DNA from: Rhipidocladum racemiflorum
Lineage: Eukaryota; Streptophyta; Magnoliopsida; Poales; Poaceae
Assembly: GCA_036346355.1 (NCBI GenBank)
Contig: CM070575.1
Span: 61,819,915-61,883,914, forward strand
DNA length: 64,000 nt
Reading direction: 5' to 3'
Shown here: positions 46,998-58,820 of the stretch, one piece after another
How the letters are laid out: every line of letters begins with the position of its first letter
Position numbering within the stretch: the first letter of the stretch is position 1
The notes under the pieces: generated by a model
What the model saw: the letters and a program-made list of their open reading frames with translations, nothing else
Told to the model about the DNA's origin: nothing
The model's database searches: none
Program-made: the position numbers and the translations under genes

Positions 46998-48261
46998 CTA
47001 CTCGTAGCGCGCGCAAATAGCAATACACGAATAAACAATAGGCAAAAAGTGCCCAAACATCGAAATAAAATCCATAAACAGAGAGAACATAATTTTATGA
47101 ATTTTTAGGAACTGGAATCGCTCAAATCGGAGTTAAAACACAAAAGTTATGATTATTTAAAGCTTAAATAATCAATTAAATAATATTACAGAGAAAAACT
47201 TTAGTCCAAAAATTAAATAAAATTCATAATTAGGTAGATCTCAATTTTATACAAATTTAGAAATTTGAGTCACTCAAATCGGAGTTGAAACGCAAAAGTT
47301 ATAAGCGTTTGAAGTTTGAAACAAAATCTGAAATCATTATTTCGAATTAATAAATTATTTTCTTTTTCGGAAATTAATTATTGCGTCAGCAAGGACACGT
47401 GTCAGCACTGGATTGGTCGGCTGACGTCAGCCGGTCCATGGGGCTCAGCCCACGACTTGGCTCGGTCCACGGTGGACTCGGTCCACGGCTCCATGTGTCG
47501 CTGACAGGTGGGTCCCCTCGGGTGACGTCATTGCTGACGTCAGCGGGGCTCAGCCCGTTGCTCTGGCAGGCGGGCCCACTGGTGACGTCATTGCTGACGT
47601 CACGGCACGGCTGGGGTGGCCGCTGACGTGTGGGCCCGTGCTGAAGTCATGGTGAGGTTCAGCTGCGTCACTGACATGCGGGCCCGGCGTGTCAGCGTCA
47701 CACGCACGGGTGCGCTGACCGCGGCGGTCAGGCTTCCCGACACGTGGCGCAATCTCGGCCGTTGATTTGAAAATCAACGGCCCAGATTAGATCTGCACTC
47801 ACGCGTTTGGGTTAACGCGTTTGATCTGGATCGTTGGATCTAGATCGGACGGTCGAGATTGGATCTGGGATTTTGGACTGGGATTTCACCGGCGGTGATG
47901 TGGCGTGATCTGGGACGTTGGATCTTGATCGGACGGCTGAGAAGCTTCGAGGACGTCGATGGCGGCGCGGCGGCTCGAGGTCACCGGAGTTGGGGACGGC
48001 GACACAGGCTACGGCACCCCGAGGCTTCTCCGGCGAGGTGAGTTGTCCCTTCGGGTGCGTCTCGTCGCGGTGAGTCCGGATCTGGGGTCAACGGCGGCGG
48101 GGGACGGCGGACGGCGGACGGCGGTGGAACGAAGCAAAAACCGCGGCGGCTCCTTGGATCAACTACGGCGAGCTCTAGCGGGGTGACGGCGGCGGCTCCG
48201 GCAGCGTGGGTTAGGGCTACGGGTGCGCACGAAAACGGGCTACCCGATGGCGGCGACGGCG

Positions 48262-48271
48262 CATTAAATAG
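48262..48271 (-). promoter_or_regulatory. TATA-like box of solo LTR 45446-48890
   Basis: CTATTTAATG on the minus strand in the conserved GC-rich context. Confidence 0.45.
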
Positions 48272-48890
48272 CGGCCTCGGCTTCCGTGAATCACGCGGAG
48301 ACCGAGGTCGACACGGCTGCGGCGGCGGATTCCGACGGCGGCACGGAGAGGCGACGTGGCGCAACGTGAGCCGTTGGATCTCGATCCAACGGTTGCGTGA
48401 GTTGGGCTCGGGTCCGGCTCGGCGAGCTGGCTGGCTCGGTCGGACTTGGGCTCGGTGACGTGGCTCAATCGTGGCCGTTGGATCTGAATCCAACGGTCAC
48501 GCGGTTAGGGCTCGGCCGAGTGGGTTCGGTCGAGTCACGTGGCTCGGGTCGGACTCGAGTCTGACTCGGACTCGGGTCCGGTCGGATGAACAGTACTCGA
48601 CCCGACTTGATTTAATTAATCCAATTAAATTCCCAGAAATTCAATTAAATCATTAAAAATAGTAAAAGACTCAGAAAAATTCCAGAAAAATTCTGGAAAA
48701 TATTTTGGAACATTTTGGACTCAAATAAAATATTTCCAACAAAACTTTATTTGCAAAGTTAAATTCTTTAATTATTTTAAAATGGAATAAATTCAAATAA
48801 ATTCCAAATAAATTCCAGAAAATTCCAAAAATTCACCAAAGTGCCAAATCACACATGAATTTAAGAAAAGCAAAATTTTGGGGTGTTACA

Positions 48891-49693
48891 ATATTCAGTC
48901 TGTTTTCTCGTTACATGTCGACCTATTGCTGTCGTGCAACTTGTCACAGAGGGTGATGTGTTGTCCATTTTACATATTGCAAACTATGTTGTCAACTTTT
49001 TGTAATGTAGACAATAGCTGTGTCCTCCCAATTGCAAAATACGCACCACAGCTTTGTAGTGTTATTTGACAACACGACGCCACCAGCTTTGTCAATGAGA
49101 TTTGACAACACGCTGCAAGCAGGTTTGTTAGTCAGATTTTTTATTTTAATGTACATGTGATAATCATGAAGTTGCACGACATAGATAAAGAAAAAGAAGT
49201 AAACATACAAAAACGTTCAAAAATGAGACAAAATAGATGACGCATATGGAATCGTTGCATTGCACGACATAGAAAAAGAAGTAAACATGCGTGACGCATA
49301 CAACACGAACTATTTCACAATTGCAGCCAAAAGTATCACAAGGATAACTACATATATCATCTTCTCTAACCACTTGATATGATCTAAAATGCGCTCCACC
49401 TTAAACATTAGCATGTTAAGTCTCTGCTAGAGCATAGGGCCCATCCTTTACTCTACCCCGGGCAGCATCCTATCTGGTACTTTGGTATTAGGACGCTCCA
49501 TCGATGTATTAAGTGTGTCTGCCCACTGAAAATATTGGCATCCTTCATACTACATGAGGATGTGAACATGCTTTTAAAACGTAGCAAGAAAGAAGATTTC
49601 ACAAGAAATAGACAACTCGAATAGGACAATAATCATCAAAACCTAAAGAAATCGAACTTTTTCATATCATCTTTTTCAACTTTTTGTCGAATT
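48891..49693. other. AT-rich non-coding stretch of the MuDR-like block
   Basis: No gene is recognised. A near-duplicate of GACATAGATAAAGAAAAAG followed by AAGTAAACATAC occurs at about 49180-49210 and 49265-49290, and a GTTTGTTAGT/TTTGTCAATGAGATTTGACA region at 49060-49140 looks internally repetitive. Confidence 0.4.
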
Positions 49694-49768
49694 CGGTTGA
49701 ACGTTGTATTTCGACGTTGTAATCTTATGTCGTTACTCATATATCGTCTGCATTTCATGTCCTATTTT
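49694..49768. repeat. diverged copy of the mobile-domain 3' flank
   Basis: Matches 45346-45445 with a gap. It is followed by an ATTACAGG just before the minisatellite. Confidence 0.55.
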
Positions 49769-49780
49769 CAATATTACAGG

Positions 49781-50095
49781 TTGTGCAGCTTTCAATGAGT
49801 GTGACTGGTTGTGCAGCTTTCAATGAGGCGACTGGTTGTGCAGCTTTGAGTGAGGATGACAGGTCGTGCAGCTTTGATAGATGGTGACAGGTCATGCAGT
49901 GTTCATAAAGAGTGACATGACGACCTGCTTGGATAGATGGTGACAGCTCATACAGCTTTCATAAAGAGTGATAGGACGACCTACTTTGATAGATGGTGAC
50001 AGCTCATGCAGCTTTGATAAAGAGTGATAGGACGACCTGCATTGATAGATGGTGACAGGCCATGCAACTTTCATAAAGAGTGACAGGACGTCAAG
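49781..50095. repeat. minisatellite: 28-bp units evolving into 56-bp units
   Basis: Units beginning TTGTGCAGCTTT recur at 49781, 49809, 49836 and 49864 (27-28 bp). Units beginning GATAGATGGTG start at 49876, 49932, 49988 and 50044, exactly 56 bp apart. The 56-bp unit is a dimer of two diverged 28-bp halves (CATGCAGCTTTCATAAAG and GACGACCTGCTTTGATAG). Confidence 0.85.
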
Positions 50096-50125
50096 CTTTC
50101 CAATCGTGAAAAGTGTTGCAGTTCT

Positions 50126-51278
50126 GTGGAGAAGCCCCTCACCACCACTATAAAAACTGGCCGAGGGATAGACATCCACTACCGCCATACCAGCAATAAA
50201 CGTCATCCTAATATACACAAATTAGGGTACGATGTCATTTTAGCATCGCCTCTTCAACAAGCAAAACTTATCCTTCCCAAATACCCTGATGCTAGTAGCA
50301 TTGATGCCCTAGTTCTGCCAGAGTTGCCCTGGCCGAAATGCGATTGCAACCTTCCGGCGAAGATGATGCAATCTATGCACAGAGATACAGCTGCCTGCGC
50401 TCACTATTGCTGTGCCTGCCACTAGAAGGTATACCTACTGGTGTACATACTATATAGGGTAACACTACCATTTCATGCATCCTTCTTGTTTTTTCAGCAC
50501 AAGGACCGGTGTTACTTCTTCCAATGGATCGACGGGCCAGAACGATGTGACTACGAATTTACCTACAACAACCATGACGCCTACCCCACTTCACCCGGTG
50601 GGAGAGGCCGCCAGGATATGTCCGCGTTCTAGATCGATCGGAGTTCAGGGTCAGTGGGCAAGGGACCAACCAATCGGTGAGTTTCATGTGACATGCTCAT
50701 GCTTTACTCACAACTCAATAATTACTCACAAAGTAATAATTCTAAACCAGTTCGTCGCATACAGGACTTCAAAAGGAAACTTGCGAAATTGCTCAAGTCA
50801 AAGGAGAAACGTCCTCAAGGGCCACCCGAAAGCCCCGAAATTTGCGAACACAGCCTACAGGCAGTGGTTGATACCTGCCACGACGATCTAATCGACCGGA
50901 GATTCTACCGGTGCCCCTTGACCGAGGATGAATGGTGCCTCTACTTCAACTGGGTGGACCCGGAGACGTACCACCCACATATCACCCATCCCGCATGGGA
51001 TAACTCGGGGGAGCAACCCTCTCTGTGGTGGTACTACCGCCCAGAAAAGCCTGACCCCGAGTACGCTTACGGTGTTCTTCAATGACCACAACGAGCATAA
51101 TGTATTGACTGTAGGGCACGCTTCTGCTTGTACAACGACAAGCCAAACTCACACCTCCTGCATCATACGGTGGAGTGTGAGCCAAAATAGAGCAGGCATA
51201 CCAGAAGTGCAAGAGGGTACCTCCTCTCAAAGAGGAAGGGACAAGGGAAAGCAGCCGACCGAGGTCCGCTCTACGTAA
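50126..51278 (+). pseudogene. GRF-type zinc-finger protein gene, broken, transposon-associated
   Basis: No clear ATG; the readable frame begins about 50126. It gives LPELPWPKCDCNLPAKMMQS...AHYCCACH, a likely intron (about 50428-50499), then HKDRCYFFQWIDGPE. Together these match a GRF zinc finger (CxC, Cys pair, FFQWID). A second intron (about 50681-50764) leads to a second similar unit: PEICEHSLQAVVDTC...RRFYRCPL...CLYFNWVDPE, stop at 51085. The next frame continues to 51278 with a basic tail (RGRDKGKQPTEVRST). Stops near 50423 and 50630 and lost Cys residues show decay. It is on the same strand as the transposase and mobile-domain genes. Confidence 0.65.
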
Positions 51279-52128
51279 CAAATCCTTGAAGGGTTACACA
51301 GACCATCTGGGAACCCAGGTGGTATTAACATATGGGACAGTGGGAATCGGGATGACATTCCCATATGGGAGGGCAGAAATCCACATAAAGACCAACAAGT
51401 TTGGTCTTATACCCTAAGACGTACGGCATAGGCCACCCATTCGGTGACAGTTGGGAGAACTGCGCATCCCTATGGAGTTCTTTCATAAGAGGGATTGAGC
51501 GGTGTCCGAGAACAAATTGCAAAACTTAGAGGGGAACGGTAATATGCAGAAAATATTGTACATCATTCCCACTATACCCACATAGGCGGAACGACCACTT
51601 GTTCCACCATGACAAACAGTGCCTTCCTTAGTTTGTTCATCTAGCAATTTCATTACTACTATAATGCCCTTGTAATATAATCTACTGCTTATTTCATGAT
51701 CTGAAATTTCATTATATGTGCCCTAGTATGTGTTCAACAAATAATTTAAGTCGTTCCACTAAATATATTCGAATTCAAGAAGCTATGATATCTATATTAG
51801 TAAGGGTGTTTGCATAAGAAATTATCTACGTGCTTTTCACAATGATCCTTGTGACTTAAAGAATTTAGCTAACGTTTTCCTGGGCTTAACTATCTATAAC
51901 ACGAGTTGTTGTCGACTATAATACTTAGGATTATTGCACTAGTAGAATTTAGATGCAAAGTATGGTGTAAATTAAATATTTTTCTAGAATATGGTAGTCC
52001 ATATATCAAAGTATAGATCTGGTCTATTATTCATAAAATATACATTCAAACATGATATTTTACGTGATGCCGAAAAGGCTTAAGCATTTCTAGTTTTGAA
52101 AATTTGACTACAGAAAAAAAATGCTTAC
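51279..52128. other. non-coding, nothing recognised
   Basis: No ORF with family resemblance is present. Sequence is moderately GC-rich at first, then AT-rich from about 51.6 kb. The far terminus of the MuDR-like element might lie here, but no terminal repeat matching the 6.5-8 kb region was seen. Confidence 0.35.
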
Positions 52129-52553
52129 TGTTGCGGGATCAACCTACGCGAGCAGGATTTTTCTTTTGGCTATGGTGTTCTCACCCTCTGGGAACCAAAG
52201 CTACCCTGGACGAACTCCTCTCCCTTTTATAAGGAAGGGGTGGGGGAGATTGTCCTCGAATGCATGCATCGAATGGCCTTTTTTTTGACCGGCCCTGACA
52301 CGGGGTGTGCAGGTCTTTTCCAATTGCTCTACAATCATTTGCTCCCACCTATCCCTGGTCTGGGGTTGGATAGGCACTACGTGGCGTCTTTGTCCATGCT
52401 TTACGCTCCTGCCCTTTGGTCCTATTCCCTTTCTGGGGGTTACAATGGGATTTCACGTACTTAAAGGCTCTAGATTAGCCTGGTACCGTCAGGGGTTTCT
52501 CTGTGGATTCTGGCTGGGTAGTAGGTTCATCTAAACCCCCCACGAGCTATGGG

Positions 52554-52561
52554 TATAAAAG
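52554..52561 (+). promoter_or_regulatory. TATA box in element D
   Basis: TATAAAAG in the context GGGTATAAAAGGTATCG, about 630 bp upstream of the gag-like ATG. Confidence 0.55.
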
Positions 52562-53184
52562 GTATCGACGGAAGATTTTTTCCGCGGCTTCCTTCGCCCC
52601 CTCGAACCTTCCCTCCGCCCGTCTACCTTTTTTTAATTCATCTCAGGTTTTCATCCTACTTTGGCTCGCGCTCTGCGCGACGTACAAGAAGGGCTTGCTC
52701 TGCTCACCGGAGGGGATGGGTATTCTAGGCCTGCCACAGGAGCCCCTCATGGTCGTGGGCTGGCATCGTGGTGCCCACGGCCATGTTATAAAAAGGCCTG
52801 AGTTTTTTATTTACCCATCGGGGTGTGCGGGGCAAGACTTGTTTGTCGCCTTTCCTTTATTTTGGGTAAATAGTTTCCTATATTTTTAATGTCCCCGATT
52901 GCACGTTTTTGGTTTGTTAGGTGCGGATGGGTTAGCCTTGCCCTTTGTGATGGGGTGTCGTGGTCTGTAGTGGTGCCTTGGGCTTAGCGCCCAAACTGTC
53001 AGACCACCGGCCCACGTCCGCACGTCTACATGTTCTCGATTTTCGTGTGCGCTCCATGTGTTCGAATTTACGGTTGGGGGTGGCAGGAGCGAGACATTTT
53101 CGGGTTCTTATTTTCTTGCCGCGCCATCTCGTCTCATTTCCCTCCTGCTCGGTCTGCTTTTCGCCGTTCCCGAGTCTTCCGCCC

Positions 53185-53916
53185 ATGGCTCCTCAGCGCT
53201 CTCCCCGAATGAAATCGGTTCTAAGCGGGGCAAACGCCGACGCGTTGTACCCAACTCTGGGGTGCTCCTGCTTGGGCTCTGATGACCTCGACGTTCTGGC
53301 CAGGGATTTTGGCATACTGCGCCACTCCATGCGTTCCCCAAGTGAGGAGGAGGTTCCTCAGCCACGGCCGAACGAAGCGGTAGTCTTCGCTGCTTTTCTG
53401 GAAGCCGGGCTCTGATTTCCTGCTACTCCTCTGGTGGGATCTGTGTTGCAGGCTTTTCGAGTGGAGCTTTCGCAACTTACGCCTAACGCCGTAGTACATA
53501 TGGCGGTGTTGGAGTGGGCTTTTTGCCCAGTTGGGATCAACCTTACTGGATGTTTGTTCTCTCTTATTGAAGATGCCTTCTGGCAGCCGAAACAACACCG
53601 GGCGGGTGATGGGGGTCAGCAGTCCTGCTTCGGTTCTTTAAATTTCCAGATGGAAAGATCATTAGTGAAGAAGATCCAAGTAGCCACCACGAAGGGGAAG
53701 TGGGAGTCGAGATGGATGCAGCGTTGGTACTACCAAATCCTTGATGGCCGGGACTCCGCGCTTCGCACTTCTACGGGTCCGGTTCAGGCCATCTGATCGC
53801 CAAACTGGGATGCGATTGCAGAAGAAGCGGGGCTTCTCAAATATCTGAAGGCACTCCGGCACCAGAGCTCGATGCGTGACCTAGTTAAAGAGTATTGTCT
53901 TTGTCGAGTGGAGCCC
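53185..53916 (+). pseudogene. gag-like protein of element D (putative gypsy-type transposon family), truncated
   Basis: An ATG at 53185 starts MAPQRSPRMKSVLSGANADA. A stretch PRPNEAVVFAAFLEAGL, a TGA at 53413-53415, then FRVELSQLTPNAVVHMAVLEW matches the conserved core of the grass 'putative gypsy type transposon' family (PF04195 by recollection). A KWESRWMQRWYYQI segment follows, then a TGA at 53794. The frame continues to the inserted LTR at 53917. Both stops could be CGA-to-TGA changes. The C-terminal coiled-coil part and pol are absent. Confidence 0.7.
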
Positions 53917-54522
53917 TGTAACACCCCAATTTTTTCTTTTCATGGATTTAAATGATATTTTGCACTTTTGTGAATTTTTGGAATTTTCTGGAATTTATTT
54001 GGATTTAATTTGAATTTATTCCCTTTTGAAATAATTAAAGAATTAAAAGTTTCAAATAAATTTTTGTTGAAAATATTTTATTTAAGTCCCAAATGCCCTA
54101 AAATATTTTCTAGAATTTTTCTGGAATTTTTCTGAGTATTTTGCTATTTTTCTTGAATTAAATAAATTTCTAGAAATTATTTTAATTATTTAATCGCTGG
54201 AAAACCCTAACGGGTTAGTACTATTCATTTGACCGAGCTCGAGTCGGACTCGAGTCCGAGTCCGACCCGAACCGCGGTCAAGCCGAACCAAGTCGGCCGA
54301 ACCCTAATATCCAATGGCCGAGACCGAGCCCCGTCGCCCGAGCCCCACTCCGACTAAGCCAGCCAAGCCACCCGATCCGGACCGAGCCCAAATCCCACAA
54401 CCGTTGGATCTTGATCCAACAGCCCTCGTTGCGCCACGTCACCCAAGCCGTAACCTCGCCGGATTCTGCAGCCGCCTGCGCGTGGGACCTCGTTTTTCGC
54501 GTGTTTCACGGACGTCGAGGGG

Positions 54523-54530
54523 CTATTTAT
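54523..54530 (+). promoter_or_regulatory. TATA-like box of plus-strand LTR
   Basis: CTATTTAT in a GC-rich setting, equivalent to the minus-strand boxes of the other copies. Confidence 0.45.
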
Positions 54531-56014
54531 TACGCCGGCACCCATGTCGGGACCGCCTCTTCCGCGTGCACCCGTAGCCCTAACTCATCGAGCCTGAGCC
54601 GCTGCCACGTCCGCGCTAGAGCTTGCCGAAGTTGGGAGTGCGCACCGCTGCGGTTTCTACCGTTTCCCGGCGTCGTCGAACCGTCTCCGCCGCCGTTGAG
54701 CCCAGATCTAGAACCGTTGTGTCGAGACGCGTCGAACAGTACCACTCACCTCGCCGGATCCACCCCGAAATGTCACGCCCGTGGTCGTCTTCCTCGGCTC
54801 CGGTCTGCCAGCGCCGCCGCAACGCCATCGAAATCGGGGAGCTCCATGGACCGTCCAATCGCCATCCGACGGCTACGGTGAGCTCACATATTCCCGAACC
54901 CGTAGAAACCAGATTAGATCTGGACCGTTGGATCTAGATCCAACAGCCCACGTTAGTCCACGTCACCGCAACGAAATCCACGTTGTGGCATTTAGATCCA
55001 ATCTCAGCCGTTGGATTTAGATCCAACGCACGAGATTAAGCCACGTAGCCGCAACCGCACCGTGCGCAGGTAGATCCCAGCCGTTCGATCGAGACTGAAC
55101 GGCGTAGATAGTGCCACGCGTCGCACGTCGGGTCATGCCACGCCGGTGCTCGAAGCCGCGCGGCTCAGATCCAATCTTGGCCGTTCGTTTTAGATCGAAC
55201 GGGCCAGATCAACCGCGTTATTCCATAACGCGTGAGGTTGGATCTGATTCGGACCGTTGATTTTCAAATCAATGGCCCAGATTGAGCCACGTGGCCAGAA
55301 GCCTGACCGTCGCGACAGCGCGTGCGACGCCCGGTCGCCGCTGACGTCACGCATGACGTCAGCGTGAGGCCCGCGTGTCAGCGGCCGTCCCAACGGCTCG
55401 ATGACGTCATCCGTGACGTCATGCTGACGTGACGGTGGGGCCCACGTGTCAAAACCGTGTGGCCGAGCTGTGCTAACGTCATGCTGACGTCAGCAGGGGT
55501 CCCACATGTCAGAGACACACGTGCCCGTGGAATGGGTCCACGGTAGACCGAGCCGAGCCGTGCGCCGGGTCCATGGACCCGAGGCTACGTGGCGGCTTCT
55601 GATTGGTCCACGTGTCATGCTGACGCAATAAATCTTTTTCCGAAAAAGAAATTATTTATTTAATTCGGTTTATTGATTTTAAATATAGTTTCAAACTTCA
55701 AACGCTTATAACTTTTGTGTTTCAACTCCGATTTGAGTGATTCAAATTTCTAAATTTTCATAAAATTGAGACCTACTCAAATATGAATTTTAATTAATTT
55801 TTGATTATGAATATTTCTCTGTTTATATTTAATTAATGGTTTCTTTAAACCTTAAACGATTATAACTTTTGCATTTTAACTCCGATTTGGACTATTCTAG
55901 TTTCTAAAAATTTATAAAAATGTGCTTTCTCTATTTATGAAGTTTATTTGAACTTTTGAACACTTTTGTGTAATGTTTTATTTATTGATTGCTATTTGCA
56001 CGCGTTACGAGTAG

Positions 56015-56095
56015 AAGTTGAAGTGCCCGAAGGCTTCGAAGGTGAAGTGTTGACCCAGGAGCCAGCTCAAGACCAAGAACAAGTACTTTTTGAAG
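56015..56095 (+). other. putative middle exon of LTR minigene (53917-57208 copy)
   Basis: 81 bp on the plus strand, between ACGAGTAG and GCAAGT. It reads VEVPEGFEGEVLTQEPAQDQ and onward. The last exon is displaced by element C. Confidence 0.5.
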
Positions 56096-57492
56096 GCAAG
56101 TTGTGCTTTGACCATGTTGATCCCATTTTGAAATTAATTTGATTTAAGTTATTGCATGCTAGTTTAATTAGAAAATGCTTTAATTAATTTTGGGAAATTA
56201 GTTAAATGCCAGCTTTGCACTATAACACTTTGATTATTAATTATGTGCCATGACCCCTTGTCACCCTAGATGTGGATTATTAGTTGGACAATATTAGATT
56301 GCCAACATGGGTAGTTAGACCGATGTAGTATGCTTAGCCTTGCCATGTGACATGTTTATGACAATTACATGATAACATTGACTTAATGAGATATGGAACC
56401 TATTTTGAGAAGTGTCATGTGTTATTGATGATGATATTGATGGCACGTGGTGCATTGTAATCAACTAGGGGTTTGATAAATAGTTTTCGACCGAGGCATG
56501 TGGCAAGAATGATCGGGTGGGCCAGTTGTGGCATCGGGAAGGATGATTTGGTTCTTCGGGTAGTCTTGCCCTGGTCAACCTAAGGACTTAACCTTGCAAG
56601 CCTTTGAACTGAGTCAATCGTGCAACCACATGACCGGAGTGGGACGGTCCTAGTTGAGTAAGTTACTAATAACTTGCATGTGATACCTCGGGTGTCAACT
56701 ACACCTTTTGTGTAGCTTGAATGGGGAGCGTACCAAGGCTACAGCATGGTACCCGTCCAACGGTATGTCAGTCCCATACTTCGCCTCTGTTAAGGGAAGG
56801 GATGGTGTATGGCAAAAACCGGAAAGGTTCACTTGTGTAGTTAGCAGTTCTCGAAAGGCTTTGTTACAATCACTCGCCTTTGTGGTGTTTGGCTGTACCT
56901 TGTGGGTAAAGTGCATAACCTCTTCAGAGTGTAAAATCTATTCGAATAGCCGTGCCCGCGACATTGGACATTGCTCGGGGATTACAGTCAAGGGTTAGAC
57001 TTTCCTGAAAACAGCTTGGACTTGAAAAGTTTGGTTGGGTTTAATGTTGACGTTGACGGAAATGTGGACTAGGAATGGGAAAGATATTTATTTAACTCCT
57101 GGAAAAGTTATTGGTAATATAATATTTCTATTGCTTTCAAACCTACTTATGTTACTTGTTAAATGCTGATTATTGCAAATGAACCCTGAAACATTCCTTG
57201 TACTAAGCTGTCGGGACCCGAATTTGCAAATCCGGACCCTCTGTGTATTCAGCACTAGTCCAGGAACGCGCTAGTGCACACAGTCTCAACATGGGTAAAT
57301 ATCACAATCATACTCAATGAATTAATAAGGTACCTTAAATAGTTAACCAAGCTGGTTGCTCGACCTTATGGTCAAGTTACAAATATACACCTCGCAGGGC
57401 GAAACTTAATAAACGAGAAATAACTGCAGCGAAAAATAAGATAACTTCGTGGCGCCATCCAGTATACCACAGTAATCGATCGGGCTCGCTCC

Positions 57493-57551
57493 CTAGTTAG
57501 ACGGTTCCTCTGGGAGCTCCTCCTCCAAAGCTGGTGTAGATTCTTCTTCAA
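57493..57551 (-). other. putative last exon of LTR minigene (element C)
   Basis: 59 bp, acceptor AACACCAG, stop TAG at 57493-57495. Confidence 0.5.
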
Positions 57552-58739
57552 CTGGTGTTGTATTGCGGCAAGGGTGAGTACTTGGTACTAAGCAAGTCAT
57601 GCACAGAATGCAGCTAATATACTACATGCATGGCTTAATACAAAGGAGTGGCTCAAGGTATATTTGCAGTAAAGAGCATTTAACAAGTATCATAAGTAGA
57701 TTCGAAAGCAGTAGAAACAAGTATAACATCAATAACTTTTCCAGGAGTTAAATAAACATCTTTCCAGATTCTAATCCACATTTCCATCAACATCATTATT
57801 AAACCAAACCCAGCCTTTCAAGACCAAGTTATTTTCAAGAAAGTCTATCCCTTAACTGTAATTCCCGAGCGATGTCCAATACCGCGGACACGGCTATTCG
57901 AATAGATTTTACACTCTGTAGAGGTTATGCACTTTACCCACAAGATACAGTTAAACACCACAAAGGCGAGTGCCCGAACAGAGTCTTTCGGAAACTTTTA
58001 ACAGTACAAGTGGTCCTCCCCGGTGATTGCACACTAACCCTTCCCTTAGCGAAGGCGAAGTTTAGGCCAATTCACCGTTAGATGGGTACCTGGCCGCAGC
58101 CCCGGTACGCTCCCCCGTACAACTACACAAAGGGTGTAGTTGACATCCTGAGGTCCCACATGTACGTTATAAGCAACTTAATCAACTAGGTCCGTCCCAT
58201 TACAGACATGTGGTTGCACGGTTCACTCAGTTCAAAGGCTTGCAAGGTTAAGTCCTTAGGGTGACCAGGGCAAGACTACCCGAAGAACCAAAACAACGTT
58301 CCCGGTGCCACAACTGGCCCACCCTATCATTCTTGCCACATGCCCCGGTCGAAAACTATTTATCAAACCCCAGTAGATTACCATGCACCACGTGCCATCA
58401 TCACATGATACCTTTCCAAAACAGGTTCAATATATCATTAAGTCAATATTAACATTTGATTGTCCAAAAATCATATCATGAGCACGTAGCAGGTCTAAGC
58501 AATATACTACAACGATCTAAATTCCCATGTTGGCAATTTAGTAATGTCCAACTATTTAATCCTCAACTAGGGTGACAAGGGATCATGGCACATATTTAAT
58601 TAACCAAGGTCATACAACAATTTGGCATTTATCTAATTTCCCATAATTAAATAAAGTATTTTCTAATTAAACTAGCATGCAATAGTTTTAAATCGAATTA
58701 ATTTGAAATTGGGATCAACATGATCAAAGCACAACTTGC

Positions 58740-58820
58740 CTTCAAAGAGTACTTGTTCTTGGTCCTGAGCTGGCTCCTGGGTCAACACTTCTCCTTCGAA
58801 GCCTTCGGGCACTTCAACGT
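58740..58820 (-). other. putative middle exon of LTR minigene (element C)
   Basis: 81 bp, acceptor GAGTAG, donor GCAAGT. It reads VEVPEGFEGEVLTQEPAQDQ and onward. Confidence 0.5.

Larger units (their letters stand above)
45446..48890 (-). repeat. solo LTR, minus orientation, TSD ATATT
   Basis: TGTCGGGACCC...GTGTTACA, 3445 bp, with a perfect ATATT duplication (45441-45445 and 48891-48895). It carries five TGACGTCA motifs near 47.42-47.61 kb. It sits just past the mobile-domain stop codon. Confidence 0.95.
52129..53916 (+). mobile_element. truncated gypsy-type element D (LTR/leader plus gag-like ORF)
   Basis: A TGTTGCGGGATCAACC start at 52129 has the look of an LTR beginning, followed by a strong TATA box, a leader and a plus-strand gag-like frame. 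The element is cut at 53917 by another LTR. The LTR end and primer site were not located, so the 5' boundary is tentative. Confidence 0.5.
53917..57208 (+). repeat. plus-strand LTR, interrupted by element C
   Basis: It starts TGTAACACCCC, the reverse complement of the GGGTGTTACA terminus of the B-type LTRs, and follows that LTR in the opposite orientation until 57208, where element C begins. The remaining few hundred bases are presumably beyond the window. It has five TGACGTCA motifs at 55.34-55.49 kb. Confidence 0.88.

Noticed and set aside
48000..48493. 170-codon minus-strand ORF and others in the GC-rich part of the solo LTR
   Set aside because: Composition artefacts in the LTR leader, not conserved between copies.
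49781..50095. CRISPR-like array
   Set aside because: Repeats are contiguous without unique spacers, units drift in sequence, and the genome is a plant; it is a minisatellite.
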